DNA of 64,000 nucleotides from Halocatena halophila (GCA_027563145.1 CP071306.1:1860001-1924000), one strand, 5' to 3'; positions 50,458 through 59,740 are shown, counted from the stretch's first letter. The notes: generated by a model not told the origin, from the sequence alone. Numbers and translations are program-made.

Positions 50458-53422
50458 CATTCCCTCCGAAAGTGGTGTCGAACGATCATTATTATCATGG
50501 TTATCTGATTGCGGCTGGGAAACGCACGGACAGGACGGCAGCCGTGGCGCGACGGTTCTCGATGACGTCTACAACCGCCAGAGCCACGAAGTGATCTACT
50601 GGGAGCTGCTCGAAGAACGGATTACCACGATTAACGACATTTCCGAAGCCGACGCCAAGCGGTTCATCGAATCGCTCAAACGCGATCTCGACGCCGAGAA
50701 CCTGATGGACGGGAACCGCGCGTTTCACCGCTTGCTCACGAAAGGCAAATCATTCACAGTCACGAACGAGGACGGAACGAGCGAAACACGGTATATTCAC
50801 CTGATCGACCACGACGAACACGAGAACAACCGCTTTCACGCCGTCAATCAGTTCTCAATCTCCAGAGAAACGACCATCCGCCCGGACGTGAGCCTGTTCG
50901 TCAACGGGATCCCGCTGGTGACGATGGAACTGAAAGGCCTCACACAGGACAACGACTGGCACGATGCGGTCAGCGACCTCCACGATTACGAGGAATCGGT
51001 TCCACGGCTGTTCGTCCCCGGCCTGTTCAATGTCGCCGCTGACACGATGGAACTGCGCTATGGCGCGGTCGGCGCACCGAAAGCGTTCTACGAACCGTGG
51101 AACGACGCACCCGAGGAACATGCAGATAACAACGAAATGAAACAGGCGGTCAACGCCTTGTGTAATCCCGATGCCGTCCTCGACCTGCTGAAGAACTTCG
51201 TCTTTTATGAACGGCGAGCCGGTGGTGACGCGAAGATCATCCCGCGCTACATGCAGTACTACGCGGTCAACGCAATCCTCGACCGCGTCCGTGAGGGCGA
51301 GCACAAGCGCGGTCTCGTCTGGCACACCCAGGGATCGGGAAAATCCTTCACGATGCTGTACGCCGCCAAGAACCTGCTATCACGAGACGCCATCAACAGC
51401 CCGCAGGTGTTCATCGTCGTGGACACGGATAAGCTCGACAGCCAGATGCGCGATCAACTGGGGAATCTCTCACTAGAGCAGTGGACCAGGGCACAGCGCA
51501 TCGACCACCTCGAACGGCTCATCGAAGACGGCCAGAGCGAACTCGTCCTCACGACCATCCAGAAATTCCAGGCTGTCGAGCCTGACACACAGGGCAACGA
51601 CGAGGTGGTCGTCATGAGCGACGAAGCCCATCGATTCATGGAGGCCGACCTCGGAAGTCGCCTCGATGCTGCACTCCCTGACAGCTACCACTTCGGATTC
51701 ACCGGAACACCAGTTCGGGAAGGCCAACGCCACAAGGATCGCAACACGTTCCGCGAATTCTCACCCGAAGGAGAAGATTACCTCCACCGATATTCGATCA
51801 AACAGGGCATTGATGATGAATTAATTCTCCCTGTGTACTTTACGCTCCGCCACGATATGGAGTGGAACATCGACGAATCGGGCCTCGATGAGAGATTCGA
51901 ACACGAGTTTCAGGGCCTCTCCACCGAGGAAAAACAAGCAGTTATACGTAAAGAGGTAACTGCCACCGATCTCGCTGAAATTGAGCCTCGAGTTGACCAC
52001 GCTGTCGAGGAGATCGATGGCCACTACGAGGAACACGTCGCGCCGAACGGCTGGAAGGGGATGGTTGTCACGCCGAGCCGTCGATCGGCGGCAATGTACG
52101 GTAAGCGACTCATCGAACGTCGTGGCGAGAATGAGGTAAAAGTTCTCTACTCCTCAACTAACGATGATCCCGACCTGATCCAGCAGTTTCAGACCGACCC
52201 CGAGGAACGTGACGACATCATAACAGCGTTCAAACGAACCGACGAGGAAGCGGATGAAAAAACGCCGAAGCTCCTGGTGGTCCACAACATGTTGTTGACG
52301 GGTTTCGATGCGCCGATTTTGAAGACGATGTATCTGGACCGGAACATCAAAAACCACACCCTCATGCAAGCGATCGCGCGAACGAACCGACCCGCAGAGG
52401 GCAAGGAAAATGGCGAGATCGTGGATTTCCAGGGTGTCTTCAAGAACGTAGATGAGGCTCTGGACTACGACGCTGAAACGAGAGCCTACGCTGCCCGCGA
52501 TAAGGACAAACTGTATGACGAGCTCATTGAGCAATTGGAGGCGGTCATGGCGGTCTTCGAGAATATACCAAAAGATGACTCCCAGGAAGCCGTTTCCACA
52601 GCCGTCGAGCGCGTCAGCACTCACCCAGAACGACGCACATTCAAACAAGGATTTCGACGGCTTCAGAATCTCTACGAAGCCGTCGCTCCAGACAAACAAC
52701 TCGTAAACGAAGGTATTGAGCGAAACTACAAGTGGCTTAGCCGGATACACGTTGCATTCAAACGGACGACAGCGGGCGACGACGATCCCGAAGCGAACAT
52801 GCGAGAGAAAACGCGGGAGATTATCAGTGAAAATATCGAAATCGAGAAAATAAAGCGCGATTTTCCGACCTACAAGCTCGGGGAGGAGTACCTCGCGGAC
52901 GTAGAAGGGTTGGATACTCCCGGCGTAAAGGCCTCACAGATTGCCCATGCGACCCGAGAACATTTGCACCCACGTGAGAACCAAAATCCCCGCTATAAGC
53001 GTTTGAGCGAGCGTGTTACTGATATCGTCGAACGCTGGCAAGGCGACGCCATCGGAGATCCTGAGGCGGTTGCGGCGCTGAAGTCAGTCGAAAAAGCGGT
53101 CCTTGATGTGGAAGACGAGGCCGAAGAGCAGGGGATGGACGACGCGGAGTTTGCCATCTACACGCACTTGACTGAAGAGACGCCCAAAGGGATTGACTCG
53201 GAAGCCCAGGCCGAAGCCGTTGCTGAAACGATCGTCTCACAGTTCCACGAACGCGTCGACCGAAAGTATCACGGATGGAAGACAAACCAACAGACCATCA
53301 CAGAAATCGAGCGTATTCTATTGGACGTACTGGTCAAAGACTACGACCTGGGACATTTGATACGGGAAGACGATGGAATCATAGACACGATGCGAAACTA
53401 CTGCATCGAGAATTATGAATAG
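50450..53422 (+). CDS. hsdR: Type I restriction endonuclease/translocase subunit
   Basis: 990 aa. N-terminal PD-(D/E)xK nuclease: D146 ('RPDVSLFVNG') and E160-x-K162 ('TMELKG'). SF2 translocase follows: 'WHTQGSGKSFTMLYAA' (Walker A), 'SDEAHRF', 'GFTGTP', and 'MQAIARTNRP' as motif VI. The C-terminal helical region binds the methyltransferase core. It cuts unmodified DNA after ATP-driven translocation. It overlaps its neighbours on both sides by 8 nt. All three subunits are intact, so the system could be active. Confidence 0.94.
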   Translation: MVSIPSESGVERSLLSWLSDCGWETHGQDGSRGATVLDDVYNRQSHEVIYWELLEERITTINDISEADAKRFIESLKRDLDAENLMDGNRAFHRLLTKGKSFTVTNEDGTSETRYIHLIDHDEHENNRFHAVNQFSISRETTIRPDVSLFVNGIPLVTMELKGLTQDNDWHDAVSDLHDYEESVPRLFVPGLFNVAADTMELRYGAVGAPKAFYEPWNDAPEEHADNNEMKQAVNALCNPDAVLDLLKNFVFYERRAGGDAKIIPRYMQYYAVNAILDRVREGEHKRGLVWHTQGSGKSFTMLYAAKNLLSRDAINSPQVFIVVDTDKLDSQMRDQLGNLSLEQWTRAQRIDHLERLIEDGQSELVLTTIQKFQAVEPDTQGNDEVVVMSDEAHRFMEADLGSRLDAALPDSYHFGFTGTPVREGQRHKDRNTFREFSPEGEDYLHRYSIKQGIDDELILPVYFTLRHDMEWNIDESGLDERFEHEFQGLSTEEKQAVIRKEVTATDLAEIEPRVDHAVEEIDGHYEEHVAPNGWKGMVVTPSRRSAAMYGKRLIERRGENEVKVLYSSTNDDPDLIQQFQTDPEERDDIITAFKRTDEEADEKTPKLLVVHNMLLTGFDAPILKTMYLDRNIKNHTLMQAIARTNRPAEGKENGEIVDFQGVFKNVDEALDYDAETRAYAARDKDKLYDELIEQLEAVMAVFENIPKDDSQEAVSTAVERVSTHPERRTFKQGFRRLQNLYEAVAPDKQLVNEGIERNYKWLSRIHVAFKRTTAGDDDPEANMREKTREIISENIEIEKIKRDFPTYKLGEEYLADVEGLDTPGVKASQIAHATREHLHPRENQNPRYKRLSERVTDIVERWQGDAIGDPEAVAALKSVEKAVLDVEDEAEEQGMDDAEFAIYTHLTEETPKGIDSEAQAEAVAETIVSQFHERVDRKYHGWKTNQQTITEIERILLDVLVKDYDLGHLIREDDGIIDTMRNYCIENYE

Positions 53423-54137
53423 GTTCCAATGCCGAGAAATCGACTTGTTGGGAATCCCCGTCGAGTACGAGGTACGTCATAGTGCTGACGCCACGGATCC
53501 TCGGATCGATATCGATATTCACGGCGTGACGGTTGTTATCCCCGAGGCCGAGGACGTTCAGCCAACGAAGTTGCTCGAAGAGAATGCAGCGTGGGTCATC
53601 GAGAAGCAACGCAACTACGACAGCTATCGAGAACAAGCACCTGATCGGAATTTCGAGGCTGGTAACTACTTTCCGTATCTGGGTACAGACCGGGAGCTCG
53701 TAATCGAATCTTGTAGGAGACACGAGATAACTGAGAATTCGATTCGACTCCGACAGTGTGCTGTCGAGCAGTCATCGGTGAAACAAGTGCTAGAAAACTT
53801 CTATCGAAGCCATGCACGGAACCACCTTACTGATCGCGTTGATCAGTACGCTAATCGGATGGATGTAGGCTACAAGACCCTAGAACTCCGTAATCAGCGT
53901 ACGCGATGGGGAAGCTGTTCGACGAATGGAACGATCAGTCTGAACTGGCGGCTTATCATGGCACCACCGGAAATCGTCGACTATCTTGTTGTTCACGAAC
54001 TCGCACACCTTACCGAACAGCACCATAAACGAGAGTTCTGGCAACTTGTTGGAGAATACGTCACCGACTACAAAGCGAAGGCTGAATGGCTCGAAAAGAA
54101 CAGTGCAAGACTGATATTTGATGAAGATGACCTGTAA
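53415..54137 (+). CDS. YgjP-like zinc metallopeptidase attached to the type I operon
   Basis: 240 aa of the YgjP/DUF45 family. The metal-binding motif is H194-E-x-x-H198 with H203/H204 downstream ('HELAHLTEQHHKREFW'), preceded by 'RTRWGSCS' (162-169), the family's second signature. It overlaps hsdR by 8 nt, just as the hsd genes overlap each other, so it is part of the operon. YgjP-like genes recur in type I restriction operons; the proteolytic substrate is unknown, and it might control HsdR levels. Confidence 0.87.
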   Translation: MNRFQCREIDLLGIPVEYEVRHSADATDPRIDIDIHGVTVVIPEAEDVQPTKLLEENAAWVIEKQRNYDSYREQAPDRNFEAGNYFPYLGTDRELVIESCRRHEITENSIRLRQCAVEQSSVKQVLENFYRSHARNHLTDRVDQYANRMDVGYKTLELRNQRTRWGSCSTNGTISLNWRLIMAPPEIVDYLVVHELAHLTEQHHKREFWQLVGEYVTDYKAKAEWLEKNSARLIFDEDDL

Positions 54138-54179
54138 GGAGATTTGAGAATTGATTATCTCTATTTCGCCAAAATCACT

Positions 54180-54315
54180 TCCCGGATTTGAACCTCGCCA
54201 AGACGTGCTCGCTTCGCTGCGCGCGTCTTGTCTGGTTCAAATCACGCTCGCCGGCATTTTCTCCATCGCTCACTCCGTTCGCGATTCCAAAAATGCCGCC
54301 TCCCGGATTTGAACC
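54180..54315 (-). repeat. tRNA-Phe 3'-end duplication with inverted T-arm and hairpins
   Basis: TCCCGGATTTGAACC of the tRNA-Phe T-arm (54301-54315) recurs at 54180-54194, period 121 bp. Between the copies, GGTTCAAATC (54234-54243) is the inverse of GATTTGAACC (54185-54194) with a 39-bp GC-rich hairpin core. A second hairpin GGCATTTT/AAAATGCC (54253-54260, 54290-54297) has an inner ATCGC/GCGAT around 'TCACTCCGTTC' and runs into the tRNA end. The plan and period match the element beside tRNA-Trp. Confidence 0.72.
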
Positions 54316-54367
54316 GGGGACAGCTCGATCTTCAGTCGAGTGCTCTCCCAGTCTGAGCTAAGGCGGC
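54294..54367 (-). tRNA. tRNA-Phe (GAA)
   Basis: 74-nt cloverleaf. The acceptor GCCGCCT (54367-54361) pairs with AGGCGGC (54301-54295), discriminator A. The anticodon stem CTCGA/TCGAG encloses CTGAAGA, anticodon GAA. The T-arm is CCCGGTTCAAATCCGGG. No intron. It sits between the restriction operon and the provirus. Confidence 0.96.
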
Positions 54368-54430
54368 TTACTCAGATCAATGGAGGGTAATTGAAAAAGG
54401 GTTTCGAATCGCCACGACCGAAACCGCAAC

Positions 54431-54476
54431 ATGGGTCCGGGCGGAGTCGAACCACCGAATCAGCCGCTCTCTGGGC
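54431..54476 (-). other. Displaced tRNA 3'-end fragment, probable attachment site
   Basis: On the minus strand this ends with a perfect T-arm (GGTGG-TTCGACT-CCGCC), an acceptor 3' half CGGACCC and discriminator A. No 5' half of a tRNA with GGGTCCG is present nearby. It differs from tRNA-Phe. It lies directly upstream of the integrase gene, as expected for the tRNA fragment left at one end of an integrated provirus. The parent tRNA isotype is not determined from this part. Confidence 0.65.
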
Positions 54477-54511
54477 CGTTCGCGACTGATGCCGTGTATA
54501 GAGCTGCATAT

Positions 54512-55516
54512 ATGCCTGCCACCAAACCCCTACACCAACTGATCGAATTGTTCAACAAATCGCGGCGTAACGAAGTCGCCGCCTCAACGTACTACAACAA
54601 CAGCGGTCACTTAAACACGTTTTTACAATGGTGTGAGAACAACAACGTCGAAACCAGCGCCGATCTCGATGGCATCACCTTGTTAGAATATAAAATACAA
54701 CGAGAAGAGGAAGTGAGCCGTGTCACCGTCAGTAGCGAACTTTCAACACTTCGTGTTTTCTTCCGATTCTGCGCCAAGCTCGATGCCGTTTCAAATGGAT
54801 TTGCTGAAAATGTCCCAGAGATGAATATCTCTAAAAATGAGATGGCAAAAGATGATGACATCGACGTTAACAGGCTTGAAGATATCTTGGAGTACTGTGA
54901 GAAATTCGAATACGCAACCCACAGGCACGTTATTATACTCCTGTTCTGGCATACTGGAATGCGTCTCGGTTCACTGTCGTCCCTTGACGTAGGGGATTAT
55001 AACAACGAGAACGGGCGGGCGTACCTTTACGTCAGACATCGCCCAGAAACGGGCACGCGACTTAAGAATGGGGAGGATGGTGAACGAGACATTACCATCA
55101 GTTCGTCAGTCTCAGAGGTAGTAGACGACTATCTGAGCGTCCATCGCCACGATGTGACCGACGAGAACGGGCGCGAACCATTCATTACCAGTAAAAATGG
55201 GCGGCTGCATAAAACAGCCATCACAAAAAAGGTATACTCCCTTACTCGCCCCTGCCACATTGGGAAAGACTGCCCCCATGATCGTGATCCGGAGGATTGT
55301 GAAGCAACATCGTATAAGGAAGCCTCAAAATGTCCGTCATCAACTTCTCCCCATCCACTGCGTCGGAGTGCGATCACGTTCCATCTTAATGCAGGATGGG
55401 AAACCGCAGATGTATCCGGGCGAATGAATGTCTCCTCGAAAGTTTTGGAATTACACTATAACAACCAAACTCACGAAGATAAACGGAAACAAAGAGAGTC
55501 AAAATATTTTGATTAA
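54512..55516 (+). CDS. Tyrosine recombinase/integrase
   Basis: 334 aa from the ATG at 54512 (MPATKPLHQL); the open frame before it is only the translated tRNA fragment. N-terminal SAM-like DNA-binding domain (residues 1-100), then the catalytic residues R151 ('HTGMRLGSLSSL'), H281-x-x-R284 ('SPHPLRRSAIT') and Y316 ('ELHYNNQ'). A Cys-rich insert 'CHIGKDCPHDRDPEDCEATSYKEASKC' is typical of haloviral integrases. It should catalyse provirus integration and excision at the adjacent att site. Confidence 0.92.
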   Translation: MPATKPLHQLIELFNKSRRNEVAASTYYNNSGHLNTFLQWCENNNVETSADLDGITLLEYKIQREEEVSRVTVSSELSTLRVFFRFCAKLDAVSNGFAENVPEMNISKNEMAKDDDIDVNRLEDILEYCEKFEYATHRHVIILLFWHTGMRLGSLSSLDVGDYNNENGRAYLYVRHRPETGTRLKNGEDGERDITISSSVSEVVDDYLSVHRHDVTDENGREPFITSKNGRLHKTAITKKVYSLTRPCHIGKDCPHDRDPEDCEATSYKEASKCPSSTSPHPLRRSAITFHLNAGWETADVSGRMNVSSKVLELHYNNQTHEDKRKQRESKYFD

Positions 55517-55553
55517 CGCATATATTTAAATAGTTCCGGCTGCAATTGCCGGT

Positions 55554-55670
55554 ATGTCCGCGTGTGATAAAATTGATCAATTTATATCGGAAAATGATCT
55601 CCCATTGTGGCAAAAAGAGGAACTGCGCCAAATGAGTTCGAATCTGCGTAAAGAAGAGCGATCGGAATAA
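55554..55670 (+). CDS. Small proviral protein
   Basis: 38 aa, ATG 55554 to TAA 55668-55670: a charged helical peptide ('CDKIDQFISENDLPLWQKEELRQMSS'). A TATATTTAAA box at about 55521-55530 sits 25-30 bp upstream of the ATG, so a leaderless transcript is likely. It lies 37 nt after the integrase on the same strand. It could be a small regulator or an excision helper, but there is no recognisable family. Confidence 0.5.
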   Translation: MSACDKIDQFISENDLPLWQKEELRQMSSNLRKEERSE

Positions 55671-55692
55671 CAAGAAGCGGCTGTTCTCGTTA

Positions 55693-56031
55693 TTACCGCG
55701 AAGCTTCAAAAACCGCTAAGAAAATCGATTTTTGAGCGTTCTTTAGTTCTGCGTCAACAAAGTTGTTTGAGGTATTCTGGCGTTCGGAAGTGAGCGTCGT
55801 AAGAACATCCCACAGAGAATTGGTCGTGACGTTAGATGACGCCATAATCAATTTCTCATCGAACAACTTTGTAATTTCACTATCTGTTCTTGACCATTCA
55901 TTACCGCTTGAATCGGAAAGGTAGATGTTACCCTTACTATCAATGGCAGAAACTGAAACATCTACAAATGAGTCTGTCTTTCCGAATTCAGGCCCGAATA
56001 CTCGGAAGCTATCAGACTTTGTTACTGCCAT
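55693..56031 (-). CDS. Proviral protein of unknown function
   Basis: 112 aa, beginning 'MAVTKSDSFRVFGPEFGKTDSFVDVSVSAIDSKGNIYLSD' with a beta-rich first half ('GNIYLSDSSGNEW' looks like a single propeller strand), then a helical second half. It overlaps the next gene upstream by 1 nt and is the last gene of the leftward tail operon. Not recognised. Confidence 0.6.
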   Translation of the reverse strand: MAVTKSDSFRVFGPEFGKTDSFVDVSVSAIDSKGNIYLSDSSGNEWSRTDSEITKLFDEKLIMASSNVTTNSLWDVLTTLTSERQNTSNNFVDAELKNAQKSIFLAVFEASR

Positions 56032-56267
56032 TACCCTTCGATCTGCTTATCTTCCCAATCGGTATCTCGACTCTTATTAGGGACGCTTTCACTGTCTGCA
56101 CTGTCTGCACTGTCTTCACTGTTAGTACTGTTAGCACTTCCAGCACTGTAGATACCGTTAGTAACTTGTCCAATTCGGCCACGACGAATAGCAAGAGCCA
56201 TCGAAAAACCGAGCATGAATGCTGTACTGGGCGGCGTCTGTCCAATCTGCGAAATAATTTCGATCAT
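56031..56267 (-). CDS. Small proviral protein with a 9-nt tandem-repeat tail
   Basis: 78 aa. One hydrophobic segment near the N terminus ('STAFMLGFSMALAIRRG') is followed by a Ser/Asp/Asn-rich linker 'ANSTNSEDSADSADSES'. The linker is encoded by imperfect 9-bp tandem repeats of the type GCACTGTCT (plus strand, about 56095-56150). The mixture of one membrane helix and a polar tail near tail genes would suit a holin-like or membrane-attached protein, but this is a guess. Confidence 0.6.
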   Translation of the reverse strand: MIEIISQIGQTPPSTAFMLGFSMALAIRRGRIGQVTNGIYSAGSANSTNSEDSADSADSESVPNKSRDTDWEDKQIEG

Positions 56268-56340
56268 TGTTATATTAAGTCTGTATTACGTCAATCCTGA
56301 AATTAGCGCCATCGCTGGCAACCGTACCAATTTCAGGCGA

Positions 56341-57792
56341 TTAGAAATCTATACTTGCGTTATCGAGCTTTTCTGTAAGGCTGAGCATAACGGGAACGGA
56401 GAGGTTTGCGGGCTCACCATTGAGTGTCACCTTCACAAATCCCGTTGTTTCAAATCGAGTGATCTCTGCGTCTTCTCCAAGGCGGTAGGAGTCATTAGCG
56501 GGATTAACAATTCCGTGAATGGTGGTGCCCCCCTTCTCGTTATCTTCAATGATATCAGAACCAGATTCTATATCATCGGTTTTGGAGACTTCACCATCGA
56601 CTTCAATTGTGTATTCAGCATCGATGTTTTGACCATGGATAGTTAGTATCTGCTCCCCGGTTTCCGGTGTCTCACCCCCAGGGTTAGACGACCGAGGAGC
56701 ACCATGCCCGTCAACAATTTCCGGTCCGTAGATGTTATTATCTGCGCTAAATCGTTTCAGTTCATCACGCCCTTCTTGTAGATATGCATCGCCGTCTTCA
56801 CCGGCACCAACAGGGCGCTGATTTTTCTTTGTGAAATGTGAGTTGCGAACCCAAGATTGTCTTTCGGGCAAGCCGCGAAGCTTGATTGATTCATCGGGAT
56901 ATTTCCCATTAGGACCGAGACTCATATCGTTCATGAATGTACAATCGTTGATTCGAATCCATTTCCCTGAAACGGGATTATCCTCCGACAGTTCGTGACG
57001 ATCAATAACATGACCGGAGTAGGGTCCAGGCCCAGCAAGACATCGTCTGATGTGACACGTTTCGGTTGGGTAGCCGTATCCAGCAACAGCGTGACGGCAT
57101 TCGTCAAAGAAACAAAGGTCGAGCTCGGCATGACCATCAAACTGTGTTACACCGTATCCCAACGTCTCCATGATACACTCATGGAATGAGCATCGGTAAA
57201 ATCGACCCTGAGTCTGGTAGTTTTTCGCCCCAAGGACAACAGCAGCCCATGTCCAGCCCCAAAATTCGCACCCGACAAAATTCGACGTAGGCTCACGCTT
57301 ATCCGTCATTACCCAAACGCCTGCGGTATGCCAATCCTCCTTCTTATCAGAGTTCCATTCTGGGCTTTGTGCTCGTTTACGGGGATCGAAATAGCCACGC
57401 ATAGGCCCTCGAAGACTCACTCCGTACATGTGGAACGGCTGTCGAGTCTTCAGGAAACACTTCTCGTAGTGCGTTTTCCTGATAACCGGTCCACGACCAG
57501 CTACATCTGGATTACAGTAGTGACCGACGAGCGCTGTGTTTTCTCCAGGAGTAACTTCATTATATCCGTTGATAATAAATTCATCAACCGATGGATCGAG
57601 GCCGACAATTACGTTGTCTTCCTGTATGCGGTTGACGAGTTCGGCTGTAGTCGAAACTTCGTAGTCCCAATCGTTACGATCGGGATATTCATCTGGCGTC
57701 GAGGTTTCAGTACCGCCGTGCGTACCTTTACCCAAACTACCACCAATACGTTTATCGTATCCCTCAAGGGGATCTTGATGATTAAGTACCAT
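56341..57792 (-). CDS. Right-handed beta-helix tail protein (putative receptor-binding or tailspike)
   Basis: 483 aa. The middle (about residues 85-335) shows many short strand-turn units with aligned Cys, aromatic and Asn residues ('NFVGCEFWGWTWAAVVLGAKNYQTQGRFYRCSFHECIMETLGYG', 'ETCHIRRCLAGPGPYSGH', 'IRINDCTFMND'), a parallel beta-helix pattern. The C-terminal domain from about 380 is an Ig-like beta sandwich ('LTIHGQNIDAEYTIEVDGEV'). Position after the fibre genes suggests host-surface recognition or glycan cleavage. No catalytic residues can be named. Confidence 0.68.
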   Translation of the reverse strand: MVLNHQDPLEGYDKRIGGSLGKGTHGGTETSTPDEYPDRNDWDYEVSTTAELVNRIQEDNVIVGLDPSVDEFIINGYNEVTPGENTALVGHYCNPDVAGRGPVIRKTHYEKCFLKTRQPFHMYGVSLRGPMRGYFDPRKRAQSPEWNSDKKEDWHTAGVWVMTDKREPTSNFVGCEFWGWTWAAVVLGAKNYQTQGRFYRCSFHECIMETLGYGVTQFDGHAELDLCFFDECRHAVAGYGYPTETCHIRRCLAGPGPYSGHVIDRHELSEDNPVSGKWIRINDCTFMNDMSLGPNGKYPDESIKLRGLPERQSWVRNSHFTKKNQRPVGAGEDGDAYLQEGRDELKRFSADNNIYGPEIVDGHGAPRSSNPGGETPETGEQILTIHGQNIDAEYTIEVDGEVSKTDDIESGSDIIEDNEKGGTTIHGIVNPANDSYRLGEDAEITRFETTGFVKVTLNGEPANLSVPVMLSLTEKLDNASIDF

Positions 57793-57854
57793 AAATTAGT
57801 TATAAATAAGAATATGTGCGCTCGCGGGTATACCGGTCATCGCCTTCTTGTTAG

Positions 57855-58580
57855 TTACGGGAGAATGCGAACAGAACCAATTTGACAAACCACATAGGCA
57901 TTTGTGAAGAAACTAACTGCTGATCCCGAAATTGGGTTGGATGAGTCACTGAGACTTAATTGTCTGAGGTGATTGTTATTGTCATAATCATACCAATTTA
58001 CAATAATTGTGTAATCGCTTTGCCTCATCTCAACTGTAACACGGTATGTTATTCCCGTCTTGATACCCAATCCATCTCCCGTTGCCTGGATTTTAACATT
58101 CGAGCCATTCAGGCGCTTCTCAAGGGACATATCAGAACCAGACGTAGGATCAGATTCCCACTCGATTCTGTATAAGTCGTCAGTATTGTAGTGGTTATTA
58201 TGGAAATTACATCGGAAAATTCCGGGAGTATTTCTAAAGTTGGTAGGTTTAAAGTAAAATTCCCATGTGTCTCCCCAGTGTGGGTAATTGGGTAACCCGT
58301 CACCATCTTTTGAAATAACTCGCCTGTTATCTATTTCTAAGTGACTGGAACTACCAGAGGGACCAATACTTCCTGAAATAACATTTGCGTGTCCAGATGT
58401 TGAATTTTCCCAATATTCATTCATATTTCCGTCGCCAAAGTAGTCAATTTCGAGGTGAGATGGCCACACCTTTGTTTTTGAGCCGTTTTGTAGTACGTAA
58501 GCAGCGTTTAGATTTTGTTTTGAGCTATTCTGCATTATATGTGGGGTGCGTTTACCACCCCCATTCAATCTAATAGGCAT
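57855..58580 (-). CDS. Tail-associated protein with a lectin-like beta-sandwich
   Basis: 241 aa, rich in Asn, Ser, Tyr and Trp: 'SHLEIDYFGDGNMNEYWENSTSGH', 'TWEFYFKPTNFRNTPGIFRCNFHNN', 'TYRVTVEMRQSDYTIIVNWYDYDNNN'. This pattern fits a concanavalin/laminin-G-like jelly roll, which viruses use on fibres to bind surface sugars. It shares the junction base at 58580 with the fibre gene. The fold is inferred from the strand pattern only. Confidence 0.6.
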   Translation of the reverse strand: MPIRLNGGGKRTPHIMQNSSKQNLNAAYVLQNGSKTKVWPSHLEIDYFGDGNMNEYWENSTSGHANVISGSIGPSGSSSHLEIDNRRVISKDGDGLPNYPHWGDTWEFYFKPTNFRNTPGIFRCNFHNNHYNTDDLYRIEWESDPTSGSDMSLEKRLNGSNVKIQATGDGLGIKTGITYRVTVEMRQSDYTIIVNWYDYDNNNHLRQLSLSDSSNPISGSAVSFFTNAYVVCQIGSVRILP

Positions 58581-59734
58581 TATGCTGGTTCAAGAAGAAT
58601 ATCGCCGTTTTCTGCTTCAGATGGGAAAGAATTTCCGACATAAATTCTACGCTGCTGAGAGGGCGAAACAACTCCGTATCCTTGTGCTGTTTTAATGTGC
58701 TCCTTTGTCTCAAGAACGGTCCCACAAATCCACCTACTACTGGAATTATCATAGCGAAAATCATCTCCCCAAATTGTACTATTTGAATCATCCACCGGAG
58801 CTATGAAGAAGCTGGAATCAGATGCGTGCCCTATAATAGAATCTCTAATCCCACCAACATCCATTAAATTAATCCTATTTACAGATACTCCACCGACATC
58901 ATTAATCGCATTTCCGTCCATGGAGACATTGGAGGTGAATTTTGCAGATTTGAATGTCCAGGTTTCAGTTCCTTTATCGAATGTAATATTGTTACCCCAA
59001 AGATTTGTGCCGTCTTTAACTGGAGTTATGTGAGCATTAAATCCTCCATTTGAATTATCGTATGCCCCCATCATGACGCCATCTTCGGGATCTCCTCTAC
59101 GGGATTGAACTAAGCTGGAGTTAGACGATATAAATCTCCCTCCAGAAATATCACCACTAACATTAATATTATCTACATTAATATCAGCAACATCAATAGC
59201 ACCACCTGGATTAATTCCAAAGTGCTCTCCAACTCCAGATTCACGTACTTTAAATTTCTCCGAATTGGATTCAATTACCCATTGTTTATTTGAAGCATCA
59301 GTCTCAGTGAGTTGGATGTGATCACTTGCAGCTGAGATATTTAATGGTGAATTAAATGTCCAAGACCCAGTGATGGTTTCGTTTTCACTTAAGGTGGCAA
59401 ATTTAGAGGTATCAAATGCTTCATTTTTAACCCAGTTTTCAGTAGCAACTGTTCTCCACACGCCATCAACATCATTATAATATTCTAAATTGCCATTCGT
59501 AGAGTCATACCACTGTTGGCCTTTAGTTGGAGACGTTGGCGCTGTATCGCTTCTTGTCGAATCCAGCCGTTCATTTGTGACATTAATCAAATGGTCAATA
59601 TCAATCTGAACATTGGAGTTAAAGAAATTGTCCCATGCATCAACTGGCTGTTCTCCTTCAATGTAGCTATATCCGCTGGGGTATTCGGATCCGGAGTCAC
59701 CCCATGCTGTTAGATTACTTGAGTATGTAGTCAT
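58580..59734 (-). CDS. Tail fibre protein
   Basis: 384 aa. The N terminus has 'YIEGEQPVDAWDNFFNSNVQIDIDHLINVTNERLDS', then 'TSPTKGQQWYDSTNGNLEYYNDVDGVWRTVAT', a module common in phage and halovirus fibres. The rest is a long series of short beta-rich repeats ('GSWTFNSPLNI', 'NVDNINVSGDISGG') ending 'SFPSEAENGDILLEPA'. It likely forms a trimeric fibre attached to the baseplate by the N terminus. Confidence 0.75.
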   Translation of the reverse strand: MTTYSSNLTAWGDSGSEYPSGYSYIEGEQPVDAWDNFFNSNVQIDIDHLINVTNERLDSTRSDTAPTSPTKGQQWYDSTNGNLEYYNDVDGVWRTVATENWVKNEAFDTSKFATLSENETITGSWTFNSPLNISAASDHIQLTETDASNKQWVIESNSEKFKVRESGVGEHFGINPGGAIDVADINVDNINVSGDISGGRFISSNSSLVQSRRGDPEDGVMMGAYDNSNGGFNAHITPVKDGTNLWGNNITFDKGTETWTFKSAKFTSNVSMDGNAINDVGGVSVNRINLMDVGGIRDSIIGHASDSSFFIAPVDDSNSTIWGDDFRYDNSSSRWICGTVLETKEHIKTAQGYGVVSPSQQRRIYVGNSFPSEAENGDILLEPA

Positions 59735-59740
59735 AATATA

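Noticed and set aside
54431..54511. N-terminal extension of the integrase
   Set aside because: These codons are the tRNA 3' fragment read as protein ('MGPGGVEPP'); the ATG at 54512 starts the real protein.
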